Notes under the pieces: generated by a model
Told to the model about the DNA's origin: nothing
The model's input: only the letters and a program-made list of their open reading frames with translations
Databases searched by the model: none
Shown: positions 9,219-18,309 of the stretch, in pieces
Position numbering within the stretch: position 1 is the stretch's first letter
Layout: each line of letters starts with the position of its first letter
Source: Bradyrhizobium sp. CCGB12
GTDB taxonomy: Bacteria > Pseudomonadota > Alphaproteobacteria > Rhizobiales > Xanthobacteraceae
Direction: 5' to 3'
Assembly (NCBI RefSeq): GCF_024199845.1
Contig: NZ_JANADO010000001.1
Coordinates: 5,828,001-5,892,000, forward strand
Length of the DNA: 64,000 nucleotides
Made by a program: the position numbers and the translations under genes

Positions 9219-9698
9219 TTAATTCGCCGTCTTCTTTTCGTGCTCGATGGCTTTCAGCGTTCGTTTACAGGGTCGCTCTCCGATCACGATTTGCCAGCGA
9301 GTGAAACCGATTGCCGCGTTGGCGTCGCAGGCAACAAGGTTTCTTTGGAGGGCAATCAGTTGATTGTCGCCGTACCGACGATCCGTTCCCGTCGAGATGA
9401 AAAGTCCATCGTCCTTACGGACGACAGTACCGAGTTCAGCCCAGTTCCGTGACACATCAAACACGCTCGTTTCGTCGACCTCGATTCGAACGTTAGGAAC
9501 GAGGATTCCCTTGTAATGTATGTTCCCCTGACAACCGAATGCTTCAAATTGATGCCGATCGTCCAGGAATATCGCTGTGGGCTCGTCGTGTGCGGTCGTT
9601 ACCAGAAGCAGGTGATCGTACCGATCGGCCGGCAAGACCAAAGTCAGGCCGGCTCCCGCCCCGATATGCCCAACGCTGAATTCATTCGGTGAGAGCAT
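9219..9698 (-). CDS. Hypothetical protein downstream of the TIR gene
   Basis: This is an intact 159-aa reading with a good AGGAAG Shine-Dalgarno sequence seven bases before its ATG. The start lies three bases after the stop of the broken TIR-domain gene, so the two were one operon. It is soluble, beta-rich in its first 110 residues (alternating hydrophobic strands such as LTLVLPADRYDHLLLVTTA), and has a basic C-terminus. I recognise no family. It survives intact although its upstream partner has several frameshifts, so it may have been a partner, an immunity protein or a recently stranded gene. Confidence 0.55.
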   Translation of the reverse strand: MLSPNEFSVGHIGAGAGLTLVLPADRYDHLLLVTTAHDEPTAIFLDDRHQFEAFGCQGNIHYKGILVPNVRIEVDETSVFDVSRNWAELGTVVRKDDGLFISTGTDRRYGDNQLIALQRNLVACDANAAIGFTRWQIVIGERPCKRTLKAIEHEKKTAN

Positions 9699-9701
9699 CG
9701 C

Positions 9702-10655
9702 TCAGCTTCCTTGTAAGCGTTCGATCAACATGGACCAGTAGTATTCGGCGGCCCCTTCTTGTGACAAATGGCCTGCCGCGCTGCATACCGAGACTCTTGA
9801 GATAGAGATCGTGCTCGTCGTTCCGAACCGAAAGCGATTCGTTCATCGCGTTACTCTCCGTGCTCTCGCTCGCGAGATAGGCGATGCCGTCTGCTCCGAT
9901 ACCCCCTATGAATACGGTGCAGCGGGAGATCGCTCGGCCGCTTTGTAGACCGCAGCGGTGAATCGGTTAGCATCGATGCGGCGGAAGTCGGTTTCTATGC
10001 CCAGATTGCGGCGCTCCAGCTCCTGAAGCGAATTCTCGAAGAATTTTGCTATGTACTCGAAGCTCTCGTGCTTGAACTGGTCCCGATCGCGGTCGGTGAA
10101 GTCCTTGGCGAGCCGCAGATTGCTGGACCGGGGGCTCGATGCTCTAATCGCTGGCGAAGTCGACCGTGCAAGGCTCTGTGCAGTCTCGCGGCGGACGGCC
10201 GCCGTCGCGAGGCGATTTGCTGCTGCGCGAACGGACTTCGCGATCTCAAGCAGAGCCTGGTCTCGGTCGGGATACTGCGTGATTGGCTTGCCGTCCGGTG
10301 GTGTGGCATTCAGCTTTCCAAAGGGAGCGCCGTGCCAATCGCAAGCGCGAAGGATAACGGGCATCGATGGCGTCCCCGGCCTCATGACGCTCCATGGCAC
10401 GCGTCATTTCGATGTCGTAGCAATAATCCGAGGCAAGGAAGTCGGCGCTCACGAGTAGTAGGATGATATCGTCTGTTTCGATATGCCGGTCAATCTCCGC
10501 GGCGAATTCCTGCCCCGCGCTGATGCGGCGATCATGCCAGACTGAACAACGGCTTGACGCTTGAGCAGCGAAAGTTGCTTCTCGAGCTGGTCGCGCAAGA
10601 CCTCGTCCGCATGGGCGTATGAGAAGAATACGCTTGCCAAATGAGCCTCCCGCAA
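9702..10655 (-). pseudogene. TIR-domain effector gene, multiply frameshifted
   Basis: Joining three frames restores a TIR_2-like domain: it begins SVFFSYAHADEVLRDQLEKQ. After a frameshift near 10547 it continues WHDRRISAGQEFAAEIDRH, then IILLLVSADFLASDYCYDIEM, where the Glu after CYDI is the usual catalytic glutamate region of NADase TIRs. A second frameshift near 10360 leads to MPVILRACDWHGAPFGKLNA. A C-terminal domain of unknown type follows. It crosses a third shift near 9920 (TVFIGGIGADGIAYLAS) and a fourth near 9775, and ends HLSQEGAAEYYWSMLIERL at 9702. TIR domains of this kind act as NAD-degrading effectors. With about four disruptions the gene is dead. It once shared an operon with the 159-aa gene at 9219-9698. 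Confidence 0.75.
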
Positions 10656-10789
10656 CCGCGGCCTCTTGTCGTCGGCTAATATCAGGAGTTATGAGCTGAA
10701 TAAAAGCCCGTCGCGCGACAAATGTACTTGTTTACACATGGCCTTTGGCCGACCTGGTTAAGAGGGCGAAGCTGTGTGCGACGTCGCGA

Positions 10790-10987
10790 TCACATGCTCA
10801 CGTGATCGTGCGGGCTATCCTTGCTGCCGCATATCCCGCACTTGCCCGAGGCTGTCCTGGTCGCGCGGCTAAGCTTAAGCCAGCGGCCGGGCCCGAGCCC
10901 CACCATGTTCGAGCGCAGATTATTGCCCCACGGCGGTTCGGGGATAAGTTCCAAGCACAGCTTGTTCTTAGCCGACATGAGGTGCAA
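10790..10987 (-). pseudogene. HNH-type zinc-ribbon protein fragment
   Basis: The 65-residue reading contains NKLCLELIPEPPWGNNLR followed by a GKCGICGS knuckle. This resembles the N-terminal half of a conserved small HNH-like protein that normally continues with a second cysteine pair; here the frame stops right after the first knuckle. It is judged a fragment. Confidence 0.45.
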
Positions 10988-11040
10988 ACGGCCTCGTAAA
11001 GCTTGACAGGCGGTTCATCACTACCTCGACTGCGTCGCTT

Positions 11041-12489
11041 CTAAGTGAAGTACCGGAAACGCGAGTTTACCTTCTTACCTGTTGGCACGTGCTTCAGAAT
11101 ATCACCAACACGTCGCGCAGCTCGAACGGTGATAGGATCGCCAGTGTCAAACTGAGTGTTGTTGAAGTTGAGCTTGGACAAGCCGATAAGTTCTCTGGCG
11201 AGTTCCGCGGCATTTGTTTCGCCCTCTTCTCTCAGAAACTCGATGGCACGCGGGATATATGCGCCTGGATACACCTGAAAATAGGGGACGGTCCCTTTGA
11301 GATAGACTATGCCCGCGGCCTCATCAAAAAGCATTGCAGTCCCTCGTACCATAGGCGAGTCACCCGCGCGGAGCACGCGGGTGCCGGATCGCCGTATGGT
11401 GACAAGGTCCAGGACTTCCAGCTTCTCGTCCTGTGCCGCTCTCGTGAAGCCTTCCTTCTCTTCGGCGTTGAAGCTAGAGGTCTTATGCATGACAAGTCTT
11501 GCTGGCATCGTCTTATGCTCGCGCCGGTAGGTCGCCAGACCGTCGGCTAGCAGTCGTTGCGCATCATCTCTCGACAAATGAGGAGTGCGATCGTCTTTGT
11601 CGTAGTTTGCGCTTCCGCCTTGGACAACGAGACCCTCGCCGCGCTCGTCGAAAACCTGGGCAACGCTGGTCATCAACGTGTCCCCTGCCACGCTCTTGAA
11701 GAAGCTGACACCCACATAGCAGGTCGTCAACGACGATGGGTGCCGCGCAAGGCGCCATGGTACACCGCCGGCCTTGTAGTACAGCGCTGTGTGAAAGTTC
11801 CATGCCGTGGTCGCTGCGTCTTGGAGTCGCCGACTCTTCGAGCGCGCTCCAACGGGGGTGCCATAGGTGTCGGGACGCAACACCTGACAAGGCAGTTGCA
11901 AGTCAATTGCCTGCGCCTTGAATAGGTCGTGAAAATTGAGCGCTGGAGGCAACGGCGCCTTCTGTTCCGGTGCCGGTTCTTGCAGTTCGTCGATAGGCGG
12001 ATCGGCCACCTGCGTGCCCGGTGTATCTCCAAGGGCGAATACCTCATGCGGAGGCGCAATGACCAGGACATGAAGTCCGCTTTTCGCGGCCAAATCGCGC
12101 GCGTGGTCGATGAAAATCTCGACGATGTGTTGCAACGGTTCGGGCTTGGCGAGCGCGGCCATCAGCTCGTGGCGTGTAATCGTGCGTGTAGCTGTGTCAG
12201 AGAGCTGTAGGGATGTGCCGAAAACCTGTTGCGTCATGCCCGGGAACGCAGGCCAAAGGGCCACCAGCTTCTTTTCATCCGACAACACACCGTTCTTGCA
12301 ATGCTCCAGCCAATCACGAACTCCATCAACCGTGGCTGTTGTTCCAATAACCCCCAGACGAATGGGTACCGGGATTCCGCTGCTGCCCTTGTCGAATACT
12401 CCAAATGTCGAGAGCCCGGCGCGGATATCGACATGCAAGCTGTTTTGATGAAAGGCAAGCAGCGGTTCTTCGAAAATTTGCAGCCTCAT
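11041..12489 (-). CDS. Short prokaryotic Argonaute (MID-PIWI, catalytically inactive)
   Basis: At 482 aa the length fits a short Argonaute with only MID and PIWI domains. The PIWI half is recognisable: the RLARHPSSLTTCYVGVSFF strand, a QVFDERGEGLVVQGG hairpin, RLVMHKTSSF, and a C-terminal KLNFNNTQFDTGDPITVR segment. The slots that hold catalytic Asp in nuclease Argonautes are filled by other residues (VGVS and MHKTS), so target cleavage is not expected. Short Argonautes bind guide RNA and target DNA and pass the signal to an APAZ-bearing partner. The ATG overlaps the stop of that partner gene (ATGA). Domain identity is seen from motifs; guide and target preference cannot be read from sequence. 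Confidence 0.82.
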   Translation of the reverse strand: MRLQIFEEPLLAFHQNSLHVDIRAGLSTFGVFDKGSSGIPVPIRLGVIGTTATVDGVRDWLEHCKNGVLSDEKKLVALWPAFPGMTQQVFGTSLQLSDTATRTITRHELMAALAKPEPLQHIVEIFIDHARDLAAKSGLHVLVIAPPHEVFALGDTPGTQVADPPIDELQEPAPEQKAPLPPALNFHDLFKAQAIDLQLPCQVLRPDTYGTPVGARSKSRRLQDAATTAWNFHTALYYKAGGVPWRLARHPSSLTTCYVGVSFFKSVAGDTLMTSVAQVFDERGEGLVVQGGSANYDKDDRTPHLSRDDAQRLLADGLATYRREHKTMPARLVMHKTSSFNAEEKEGFTRAAQDEKLEVLDLVTIRRSGTRVLRAGDSPMVRGTAMLFDEAAGIVYLKGTVPYFQVYPGAYIPRAIEFLREEGETNAAELARELIGLSKLNFNNTQFDTGDPITVRAARRVGDILKHVPTGKKVNSRFRYFT

Positions 12490-14264
12490 CCGTCAAGCTC
12501 CTCGTCGTTCGAAGGGCGGACGGTTGGCACGTCCAAGGCAGTGAGAGCATTCTCGTCAACACCTGACGAGAACCGAAAATTTTCAAGAGGCGCGAATTCA
12601 AGCAGCCGCGAACAATTCGAACGGGTCCATGGCGCTCTAAGAACGGCTTGCCATTGCAGGAGTTGACTAAGCACCGATCGATTTCGCTCCAAGCGCTTGA
12701 TGCCTGACAATCGGCTCTGATGATATCGATCGAGATCCTTCCCGTTTCGGGTGAAGCGGTAAGTGGGCGTGATTTCTAGATACCATTGTCCGCCAAGCCA
12801 TCGAAAACGGCCTTGGAATGCGGTGTGGCGCAGGAACCTGTACGGCTTTCCCGTCTTTGGCTTGGTCTGATAATGGGCGACAACGGTAGCGGTGCTGCGA
12901 ACCTTCAAGTTGGGATACTTCAGCTTCTTGGGAGGGTCATCAGGACTTCCCATGAAAGCGTAGACTTCCTGGTCGCCATGGAAGCGTACGCCTTGGTTCC
13001 ACAAATCTTCTCTCAGCGCCATGTTCAACAACTGAACGAAGAGACGACGCTTGCTGTCGCTTGACGAAAACGCCCATTCGCTCGTGTCGAACTGATCCAA
13101 TCCTCCGACGTCGATGATGTTCTTTAGTTTCGAGCGTTCCGGATCGGCGAGGGAATACAGATTGCCTTCGAAAATCGTCCAGGCCCCCGGGATACGATCG
13201 ACCTTTTTGCCCAAGGCTTGATTCAGTACGAACCATCCCTGCTTTCGCGTGTTGCACGACGACGGTGCGACGTACAGCGTGCCAGGGAATTGGCGGAGCA
13301 GGGCCAGATTTGCGAATCCCTCCTCGCCATCTGGTATTTGCTCGTCGCGCTCATCATTGGCCTCTCCATCGGAGGCCGTGACTTCACCAGATTCCGATGG
13401 CTCTAGGACCGGTACGGGCTGAGTTCTTAGATAAGCGCGTGTAAAGGCTGCAGCCGACGAGCAAGCGTATTTGGTCCACGCGTCGAGCCGCTTGAGACCA
13501 ACAATGTCACTCAAGCCCCTGATCGAAACCATCGGCGTCTTGTCGCGTGTGGCACGATGAACGCCAGCCGATTCCATCTCGATCGCAAGAATTGCGCGTG
13601 CGGTCCTGATCCATGGAAAGAGAAGCAATGGGTCTTTCACAAGGCGGTCGCTCGAAGCGATCGACCCGGCAGAAAATCTTGGCGGCCGCGCAGGGACGTT
13701 TTTGCCGTAGTGCACTTGTAGCTTTGTGCGGAGCTCGCGCTGCCAATCGGCAGGACCATAGAGCTTATTACGGCTGAACGTCACTTCCGGTCGTGGTGGC
13801 AAGCCTGACCACCATTCGCCAAGTTCTGCCTCTCGGGCCGCTAGATTAGCGATGCCCGCAGCAAGCGCTTTATCAATGGGACCTCCGCCGACGTTGTAGC
13901 TCGTATCTTCGCGAAATTTACGCGCTTCGACACTGAAATCGTGGACTCGCGTCGAGAGCACAACGTCCCCGAGGGTGATGTCGTCTGATGGCAGGCCTCC
14001 TGCAATGCCAACGACCAGAATGAGTGATGGATGCAGGTCATCGTAGAGATCGCGCGCCGCCTCCTGCGCCTCGCCATTGCCCTGCTCGATCTGGCGGAGA
14101 ATGGCAATTCTATAACGTGCGTGCTGCCCGGCATCTGTCGTTCTTAACGCATACTCTCTGTGACGTCCCTTATAGATGCCCGGATCGTCCGGGAAAGCCT
14201 TCAGTACAGCCGCGAATTCATCGTCGCGGATTGTCAAAAGGCCAATGTCAACGAAGGGCTTCAT
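12486..14264 (-). CDS. Nucleoside-phosphorylase-like domain fused to APAZ-like domain (Argonaute partner effector)
   Basis: The chosen ATG at 14264 has AGGA six bases upstream and gives 592 aa; a longer frame opens at 14309. Residues 1-285 match the nucleoside phosphorylase/nucleosidase fold: VVGIAGGLP (about 84-92), LGDVVLSTRVHDF, IEMESAGVHRA (Glu229, Glu231) and SIRGLSDIVG (Asp253). Residues about 320-590 end in a block (FRWLGGQWYLEITPTYRFT, then a basic LSGIKRLERN) that I read as the APAZ region that pairs with short Argonautes. The gene overlaps the Argonaute start. Related PNP-type immune effectors (the Detocs effector) are known to cleave ATP; this one is predicted to remove the base from a purine nucleotide or nucleoside when the Argonaute senses foreign nucleic acid. 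That function is inference. Confidence 0.75.
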   Translation of the reverse strand: MKPFVDIGLLTIRDDEFAAVLKAFPDDPGIYKGRHREYALRTTDAGQHARYRIAILRQIEQGNGEAQEAARDLYDDLHPSLILVVGIAGGLPSDDITLGDVVLSTRVHDFSVEARKFREDTSYNVGGGPIDKALAAGIANLAAREAELGEWWSGLPPRPEVTFSRNKLYGPADWQRELRTKLQVHYGKNVPARPPRFSAGSIASSDRLVKDPLLLFPWIRTARAILAIEMESAGVHRATRDKTPMVSIRGLSDIVGLKRLDAWTKYACSSAAAFTRAYLRTQPVPVLEPSESGEVTASDGEANDERDEQIPDGEEGFANLALLRQFPGTLYVAPSSCNTRKQGWFVLNQALGKKVDRIPGAWTIFEGNLYSLADPERSKLKNIIDVGGLDQFDTSEWAFSSSDSKRRLFVQLLNMALREDLWNQGVRFHGDQEVYAFMGSPDDPPKKLKYPNLKVRSTATVVAHYQTKPKTGKPYRFLRHTAFQGRFRWLGGQWYLEITPTYRFTRNGKDLDRYHQSRLSGIKRLERNRSVLSQLLQWQAVLRAPWTRSNCSRLLEFAPLENFRFSSGVDENALTALDVPTVRPSNDEELDG

Positions 14265-14309
14265 ATGCAGTCCTAGAAGGGTCGGCGTTGGATGGTCAGA
14301 CCGCCGCAA

Positions 14310-14820
14310 AAAATATCGGCGGTCAGATTGGAATATAGGGAGAGGAATCGCCTATGCACGTGCATGGCGATGAAAGTCTACCACGGACAAAGCGCAAAGT
14401 TTTCCACGACACTTTATCTGTGCCGCGCACTCTGTGGTTGACGACCTATTGGCACCCTTCAACGATTCGGAAGGGTAGCTCGCCGTTTCCAGAGGGCCTT
14501 CGTGGCCGCCTATCGGCGCTCTTCCCTTGTCGTCGCTGGTTGCCGCGTGGCGTCCGCGAGCCTGCAGCAACCTCAGAGCTTGCGCTTCAGGCCCGTCTGC
14601 TGTCTCCATATCAAAGTGCCGCGGACTTTCCTGAACACCTTAAATAAGGTCCAACGCGACGGGAGCGATTGTGCAGCGGGCGATTTGCCGATCTTCGGCT
14701 TGTAACCTGTCTTTCCGAAAGAGGCCCCCATGCGCGACGACCTATATTTGAACCTCCGGCTGGCGTGGATGGCCGCCTTCGCGACCGGCCCCCGCTTTCA
14801 CCCTGTTCAAATAGGTGCTC
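14310..14820. other. Intergenic region upstream of the Argonaute operon
   Basis: This region must contain the promoter of the minus-strand PNP-APAZ/Argonaute operon. Open frames here on either strand show no domain or credible ribosome-binding site, and I see no repeat. Confidence 0.4.
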
Positions 14821-14822
14821 CT

Positions 14823-15173
14823 TGAACGTCCCGAAATATCGACTGAGCCCGCGCAATCAGCAAATCCTGAAACGCCGCCAGAGCAGTGAAAGCTTCTACT
14901 CGATCGGGAAGTCCTTCGGCATTTCCGCGGCCCGGTTAAAGCAGATTCGAACGCGAGGATGGGCGCGTGAGGCGCGCGGCTGCCAAGCTGCCGCAGCAAC
15001 CCAACCCGTTGCAGTTGCGCTTGCAGCTCAGGAAAAGGCTTACCGAACTGTGCGGGAAGCCGGACTTCACGCCCGACGACGTGATGGCCCTCGATTACAC
15101 GCCGGCTCTGTTCTTTCTGAGGCTGCCCCGCGCTGCTCCAGCGATTCCCGCAGATTGGATGAGCTGACGCCAT
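14823..15173 (+). pseudogene. Broken small helix-turn-helix protein
   Basis: One plus frame reads YRLSPRNQQILKRRQSS and SIGKSFGISAARLKQI, a helix-turn-helix of sigma-region-4 style. About 14965 the conserved sequence moves to another frame, giving QPNPLQLRLQLRKRLTELCG and KPDFTPDDVMALDY. A further shift near the end yields FLRLPRCSSDSRRLDEL. The order matches a conserved rhizobial HTH protein with a short helical C-terminal domain. At least two frameshifts make it nonfunctional. Confidence 0.55.
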
Positions 15174-15199
15174 TCAAGATGGAGTTGGATTGAGCAGTG

Positions 15200-15671
15200 C
15201 CAGCGGGGCCGCGGCAAACTGACGTTCCGTATTCCTTGGTCATGCTTGCCTCTTATGGCCACTTACCGCTCATCGGCGTGGCGCCTCACGAATCATCTGT
15301 AACGCGGGACCGCCGTGGCCTTCGATTAGGGCCACCGAAGCCCAGTTTTCGTCACTTTGCATTCCGTACCTCCAGGCCCCTACAGGTCTCCTAGGACGTT
15401 AACCATTTGACTCTGCGAAATCGCAAATGGCCCAGGTACGGGAGAACGCATGAGAGGACGCACCGTGCTCAGCTAACGCGGGTGCTAGTTCGATAACATG
15501 GCAAGATTTGAGTCACCCTGCTCCGCGACCGCAGAAAATGCACAGGAAAGCAAAGCAACGACACGTTCCTGGCTCGTTCACCGAACGGGCCAAAGATCCT
15601 TTATGCCGGTTCATCGCGACAACCATCTCCGACGACACTGAGGCCTCTAGAGGTGATTCTTAGAGACCACC
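15200..15671. other. Stretch without a recognisable gene
   Basis: No coding pattern, repeat or RNA gene is evident on either strand. Confidence 0.4.
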
Positions 15672-15812
15672 ATGCCGACCAAGCGAAACTGCCTAGCGGT
15701 AAAGATACTCGGCGTGATCGAGGGTAAGGCGGAAGGTCCTCTTGCCGTCTGCGTTTTTTTGATCATTGCCTTGGCCGCAATCGCACTGGTGGGATTGGGG
15801 CTGCGCAACTAA
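15672..15812 (+). CDS. Small single-helix membrane protein (46 aa)
   Basis: ATG at 15672 and TAA ending at 15812 give 46 residues. The N-terminus is basic and a hydrophobic helix (about residues 25-43, PLAVCVFLIIALAAIALVGLG) ends in LRN. Small proteins of this shape are common beside accessory genes in rhizobia. It opens a run of short plus-strand genes (15.7-17.2 kb). Function unknown. Confidence 0.5.
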   Translation: MPTKRNCLAVKILGVIEGKAEGPLAVCVFLIIALAAIALVGLGLRN

Positions 15813-15869
15813 TTTATGGACCCGTTCGCAGGGGCCGGTGTACTTTCTCTTAGACTTGAGGAGCATGGA

Positions 15870-16376
15870 ATGAGAGCCAAACGAGCCAAGGTTCAGTCCC
15901 AGTCACTGGCCAGCCGCATTGCCGGCATATCCGCGCTGGGCTTCGGCATGAGTTGGAAGGCTCCCGAGCCTGAACGCGTGGTCGTGCGCGACGTCATTAC
16001 GGCTCTCGAAGACAAGCGGGCCCTATACTCCCAGGCTGTTTGGGAGGAACCCAGCCATGTCGTTCAATCCCTCCTCAAAATACGAGATGAGCTGACCAAC
16101 GGCCTCAAGCGCGTCGGCGACAATTCCCCGGCCAAGGACGCTTTTCGTATCATGCGGGCGTCCTGCCGGGATTTCCTGACGCTCACCAGCGCTAAGGCCT
16201 ATGAAAACGACAAAGGGATGATGCGCGGCGACCACATGTGGGAGCACGAGCAGTTCTTCATCGAATTAGGGAAACTCCGCGCGGTCTTTGGTCAGCAGAT
16301 TGGTCTGCTCGGATATCTGTACGGCGTGGACATTGAAGAGAGCCTTGCTGCTATCCTTCCGCCAGAGGCAATCTAG
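15870..16376 (+). CDS. DUF6650-like hypothetical protein
   Basis: The ATG at 15870 has GAGGAG six bases upstream and gives 168 aa; an earlier ATG at 15816 lacks such a site. The N-terminal SRIAGISALGFGMSWKAPEPER matches the conserved opening I associate with the DUF6650 family. A helical body with DVITALEDKRALYSQA and RDELTNGLKRVGD follows, then a His-rich MMRGDHMWEHEQFF patch. It is soluble, with no catalytic motif. Function is unknown; such genes are often in accessory regions. Confidence 0.6.
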   Translation: MRAKRAKVQSQSLASRIAGISALGFGMSWKAPEPERVVVRDVITALEDKRALYSQAVWEEPSHVVQSLLKIRDELTNGLKRVGDNSPAKDAFRIMRASCRDFLTLTSAKAYENDKGMMRGDHMWEHEQFFIELGKLRAVFGQQIGLLGYLYGVDIEESLAAILPPEAI

Positions 16377-16417
16377 AGCCAGGATTTGCTAACAAGGGCC
16401 TCGCGGGCAACGATTCT

Positions 16418-16576
16418 ATGACGATCGGGATGGTGATCGGGCTGATCTTACTCCCCTTCGCTTGGGCGCTGCTGGCTGCCGCTAATAAGGCGCATCGTAC
16501 GGAGACGGGTGTGGACGCTCCCACCCGCAAGGCGATGCGGAATATTCGCCGTAACGGCCGGCTGGAAGGGAATTAG
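16418..16576 (+). CDS. Small membrane-anchored protein (52 aa)
   Basis: ATG 16418 to TAG 16576. One N-terminal transmembrane helix (MVIGLILLPFAWALLAAA) is followed by a basic cytoplasmic tail with RKAMRNIRRNGRL. It lies 41 bases after the DUF6650-like gene. No family recognised; the clean reading and membrane topology favour a real gene. Confidence 0.4.
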   Translation: MTIGMVIGLILLPFAWALLAAANKAHRTETGVDAPTRKAMRNIRRNGRLEGN

Positions 16577-16823
16577 CGAAGAGCTTACCGGGAATGGCCG
16601 CAACGCCAGCAACGCTGGCCTTCCTCGACGGCACCTCCAGCCCTCCCTGGCGAATTCTCCTATTCTGCAGCCTCACCTCAATCGAAGGTCGCACCAACTG
16701 AGAACAGCTGGCGCAAGATGAACCGACGCGCGGCTAAGAGCCTACGCCACGGCGCGCAATCTACGCCTCTATCGAGAATTCAACGGCACCTACTATTTCG
16801 TCAATCTTGAACGCGGCAATGCG

Positions 16824-17180
16824 ATGGTGCGCAATCCGACGGAGGCATTTGATAACAAGGCGATCGCCACCGTGTTGAAGCAGTTGGGCGGTGATCCGAA
16901 GGATCTCGGAACATTGAAGCGGTTGCAGGCGGTGCTTGAGATTGTCAGCAAGGGTAGCGATGCCGCCGCCACGGTGATGCAGCCTTTCTTTAAGCTATAC
17001 GATTTCCAGGTCGCAGCACGGCACCTGACTTCCGCTGAAACGGTGATGGAAAAACTCAAGACGGTGACCGACCGACTGAAATTGAAAGAGGATGCAACAT
17101 TCGCGGAAATCTACCTTGCAATTCGAGATAGCCTGTCTGCCTCTTTCGAAAAAATGACGGCCATCGTCGAGACGCCATAA
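16824..17180 (+). CDS. Hypothetical helical protein, possibly N-terminally truncated
   Basis: From the ATG at 16824 the protein has 118 aa. The same frame is open upstream to 16722 and reads like conserved protein (LRLYREFNGTYYFVNLERGN), but there is no start codon there. Either a frameshift has cut off the true start near 16719 or translation begins within the domain. The visible part is alpha-helical (IATVLKQLGGDPKDLGTLKRL; AETVMEKLKTVTDRLKLKED). It ends seven bases before the convergent Fic gene. Function unknown. Confidence 0.45.
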   Translation: MVRNPTEAFDNKAIATVLKQLGGDPKDLGTLKRLQAVLEIVSKGSDAAATVMQPFFKLYDFQVAARHLTSAETVMEKLKTVTDRLKLKEDATFAEIYLAIRDSLSASFEKMTAIVETP

Positions 17181-17187
17181 GCGGCAC

Positions 17188-18309
17188 TCATTGCGCCGAA
17201 CCGTCGTCGTCTAATCTCAAGTGGTAGCGCGTATGCCGTAGCTCACCCGTCCTCTTGAGAGCACCCTTCGCGATCAGGTCCTGTAGATCGCGGGTTGCTG
17301 TCGCACGGGGAGCCTTGGTGATGCTGATGTAGTTTTCAGCGCTCAGGCCGCCCTTGAAGCCATCGATGCCCTCCTTGAACATACGGGCAATGGCCTTCTC
17401 CTGGCGGGCGTTGAACTGCCCGCGCAGACGCTCATAGAGCTTCGTCTTCGCAATATAGAAGTCGACGCGCTTATTGGTGTTTTCCTGCGCTTCGAGGACG
17501 GTGCTTCCGAAGTACAGCAGCCAATCGGTTATCTCCATGCCCTTGTTGTTGTGTTCAAGAGCCTCGTAATAGTCCTTCCGCTTGCGTTCGATCGTATAGG
17601 CCAGCGCAATAAGCGTTGGCTGGCCGAGCTTTTGGGCGAGAGATTTTTCCGCCAGCGCGCGAGCAATTCTGCCGTTCCCATCCTCGAATGGATGAATGCC
17701 GACGAAATACAAATGTGCGAGGGCGGAACGCGTAATCGCCGGCAGCGGGTGGGCACCGTCAGGTGCGGTGTCGTTGAACCACGCGACGAACGCGGACATC
17801 TCTTTCGCCATGATTGCGGAAGGCGGCGCCTCAAAGTGAACCTTCCGGTGAGCGATCGCCCCGGAAACCACTTGCATGGGTTCAATATGGGTCCGATAGG
17901 CGCCGATCGTCTTGATGGTCCGGTCGCCGCTCATCAAAAGGCCGTGCCACCCAAACATGGTCTCGTCGGTCAACGGCTCCGAGAAATTGAGATACAGATC
18001 GACCATCATTTGCGCGATCCCGCGCTCGGCGGGAGCCACCCCGGCTTCCTGCCCTCCTAAACCGAACTGGTACCGTAACGACGACTGGACGCTGTCGCGG
18101 TTCAGGATTTCACCCTCAATCTCTGAGGTCTTCAGGGCCTCATCGCTGATGAGCTCGATCCGAAGGTTCTCCTGATCGTCCGGGCTGACGTGCTTGAAGG
18201 CGCCAATGAACTCCCCCGAGCGGAGCAGGAATTCCGCCTCCAAGGGCTCAAGAGCGGTCGCATCATAGGTAAAGCGGGGCCAAGTCGGCTCCTCCCAATT
18301 CCAGGCCAT
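17188..18309 (-). CDS. Fic family AMP-transferase with DUF4172 domain and winged helix
   Basis: A 373-aa protein with a DUF4172-type N-terminal domain. It contains the inhibitory helix motif TSEIEGE (about 60-66), which in class II Fic proteins blocks the active site. The Fic core carries HPFEDGNGRIAR (about 211-222), the complete HxFx(D/E)GNGR motif, so catalysis should be intact. The C-terminal 60 residues look like a winged helix (SITKAPRATATRDLQDLIAKGAL). Fic proteins attach AMP to a hydroxyl of a target protein. Two palindromes lie directly upstream (18310-18336 and 18354-18380), consistent with self-repression through the winged helix. The target protein is unknown. Confidence 0.88.
   Translation of the reverse strand: MAWNWEEPTWPRFTYDATALEPLEAEFLLRSGEFIGAFKHVSPDDQENLRIELISDEALKTSEIEGEILNRDSVQSSLRYQFGLGGQEAGVAPAERGIAQMMVDLYLNFSEPLTDETMFGWHGLLMSGDRTIKTIGAYRTHIEPMQVVSGAIAHRKVHFEAPPSAIMAKEMSAFVAWFNDTAPDGAHPLPAITRSALAHLYFVGIHPFEDGNGRIARALAEKSLAQKLGQPTLIALAYTIERKRKDYYEALEHNNKGMEITDWLLYFGSTVLEAQENTNKRVDFYIAKTKLYERLRGQFNARQEKAIARMFKEGIDGFKGGLSAENYISITKAPRATATRDLQDLIAKGALKRTGELRHTRYHLRLDDDGSAQ

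Noticed and set aside
11089..14338. Plus-strand frames over the Argonaute operon
   Set aside because: They are shadows of the PNP-APAZ and Argonaute genes, which show family motifs and an ATGA overlap.
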